5,894 bases of DNA from an uncultured Oscillospiraceae bacterium (GTDB taxonomy: Bacteria; Bacillota; Clostridia; Oscillospirales; Oscillospiraceae): positions 1 through 5,894 of the forward strand of contig CAKUCT010000124.1 of NCBI GenBank assembly GCA_934643765.1, read 5' to 3'. The notes beneath the pieces were generated by a model. That model was not told the origin of the DNA, made no database searches, and was given only the letters and a program-made list of their open reading frames with translations. The position numbers were made by a program, and so were the translations under genes. Of this stretch, positions 5,810 to 5,894 are shown piece after piece; positions within the stretch are counted from its first letter, which is position 1, and the number at the start of each line of letters is the position of its first letter.

Positions 5810-5894
5810 ATTGGCACTACCTATCTTCCCGGCCAGTCACCCGGCAAGTATTGTCGGCGGAAGTGAGCTTAACTTCTGTGTTCGGTATGGGAAC
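5810..5894 (-). rRNA. rrf: 5S ribosomal RNA (3' part; 5' end beyond the window)
   Basis: The reverse complement begins GTTCCCATACCGAACACAG and continues AAGTTAAGCTC, the near-invariant loop B/helix III region of bacterial 5S rRNA. It then shows GCCGACAATACTTG in the place of the usual GCCGAUGGUA segment and ends in GGTAGTGCCAA, matching the 3' strand that pairs with the 5' end. Compared with E. coli 5S (120 nt), the visible part corresponds to roughly positions 33 to the end, so about 30-35 bases at the 5' end lie outside the window. The exact 3' end is uncertain by a few bases. By normal bacterial order 23S and 16S rRNA genes should lie further right on the same strand, so this is the tail of an rRNA operon facing the galE-nitrilase unit. 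Confidence 0.93.

Overview
This window looks like ordinary chromosome from a moderately GC-rich member of the Firmicutes, probably class Clostridia. That placement is an inference from the purine-rich Shine-Dalgarno sites, the Bacillus-like small cytidine deaminase, the DeoB and Tdk sequence types and the 5S rRNA sequence. I could not run a search. The whole window is tightly packed: seven protein genes (one cut by the window edge) and one partial 5S rRNA gene, with no mobile element, CRISPR array, tRNA or phage gene visible.

Left part, minus strand (about 3640 down to 1): a five-gene nucleoside and deoxynucleoside salvage/catabolism cluster in transcription order tdk, deoC, deoD, deoB, cdd. 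A promoter with a perfect TATAAT -10 box lies just upstream of tdk. The start of deoC lies inside the 3' end of tdk. A hairpin with a T-run separates deoD from deoB. The deoB stop codon is embedded in the ribosome binding site of cdd, which runs off the left edge. Together the enzymes deaminate (deoxy)cytidine (Cdd), split purine nucleosides to base plus (deoxy)ribose 1-phosphate (DeoD), move the phosphate to C5 (DeoB) and cleave deoxyribose 5-phosphate to glyceraldehyde 3-phosphate and acetaldehyde (DeoC). Tdk rescues thymidine as dTMP. A pyrimidine nucleoside phosphorylase and a dedicated regulator are not in the window and may lie beyond the left edge.

Centre (3592-3834): a 243-base divergent intergenic region carrying the tdk promoter on the minus strand and a candidate extended -10 promoter on the plus strand.

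Right part, plus strand (3835-5769): a two-gene unit, galE (UDP-hexose 4-epimerase) followed 3 bases later by a true nitrilase-family enzyme with an intact Glu-Lys-Cys triad. It ends at a perfect palindrome with T-runs on both sides. Converging from the right on the minus strand is the 3' part of a 5S rRNA gene, so the same palindrome probably terminates both the galE-nitrilase transcript and an rRNA operon.

I see no wholly new system. The points most worth a second look are the nitrilase coupled to galE, a small residue at the GalE substrate-gate position, an atypical P-loop and zinc-site spacing in Tdk, the terminator inside the deo cluster and the shared terminator at the rRNA boundary.
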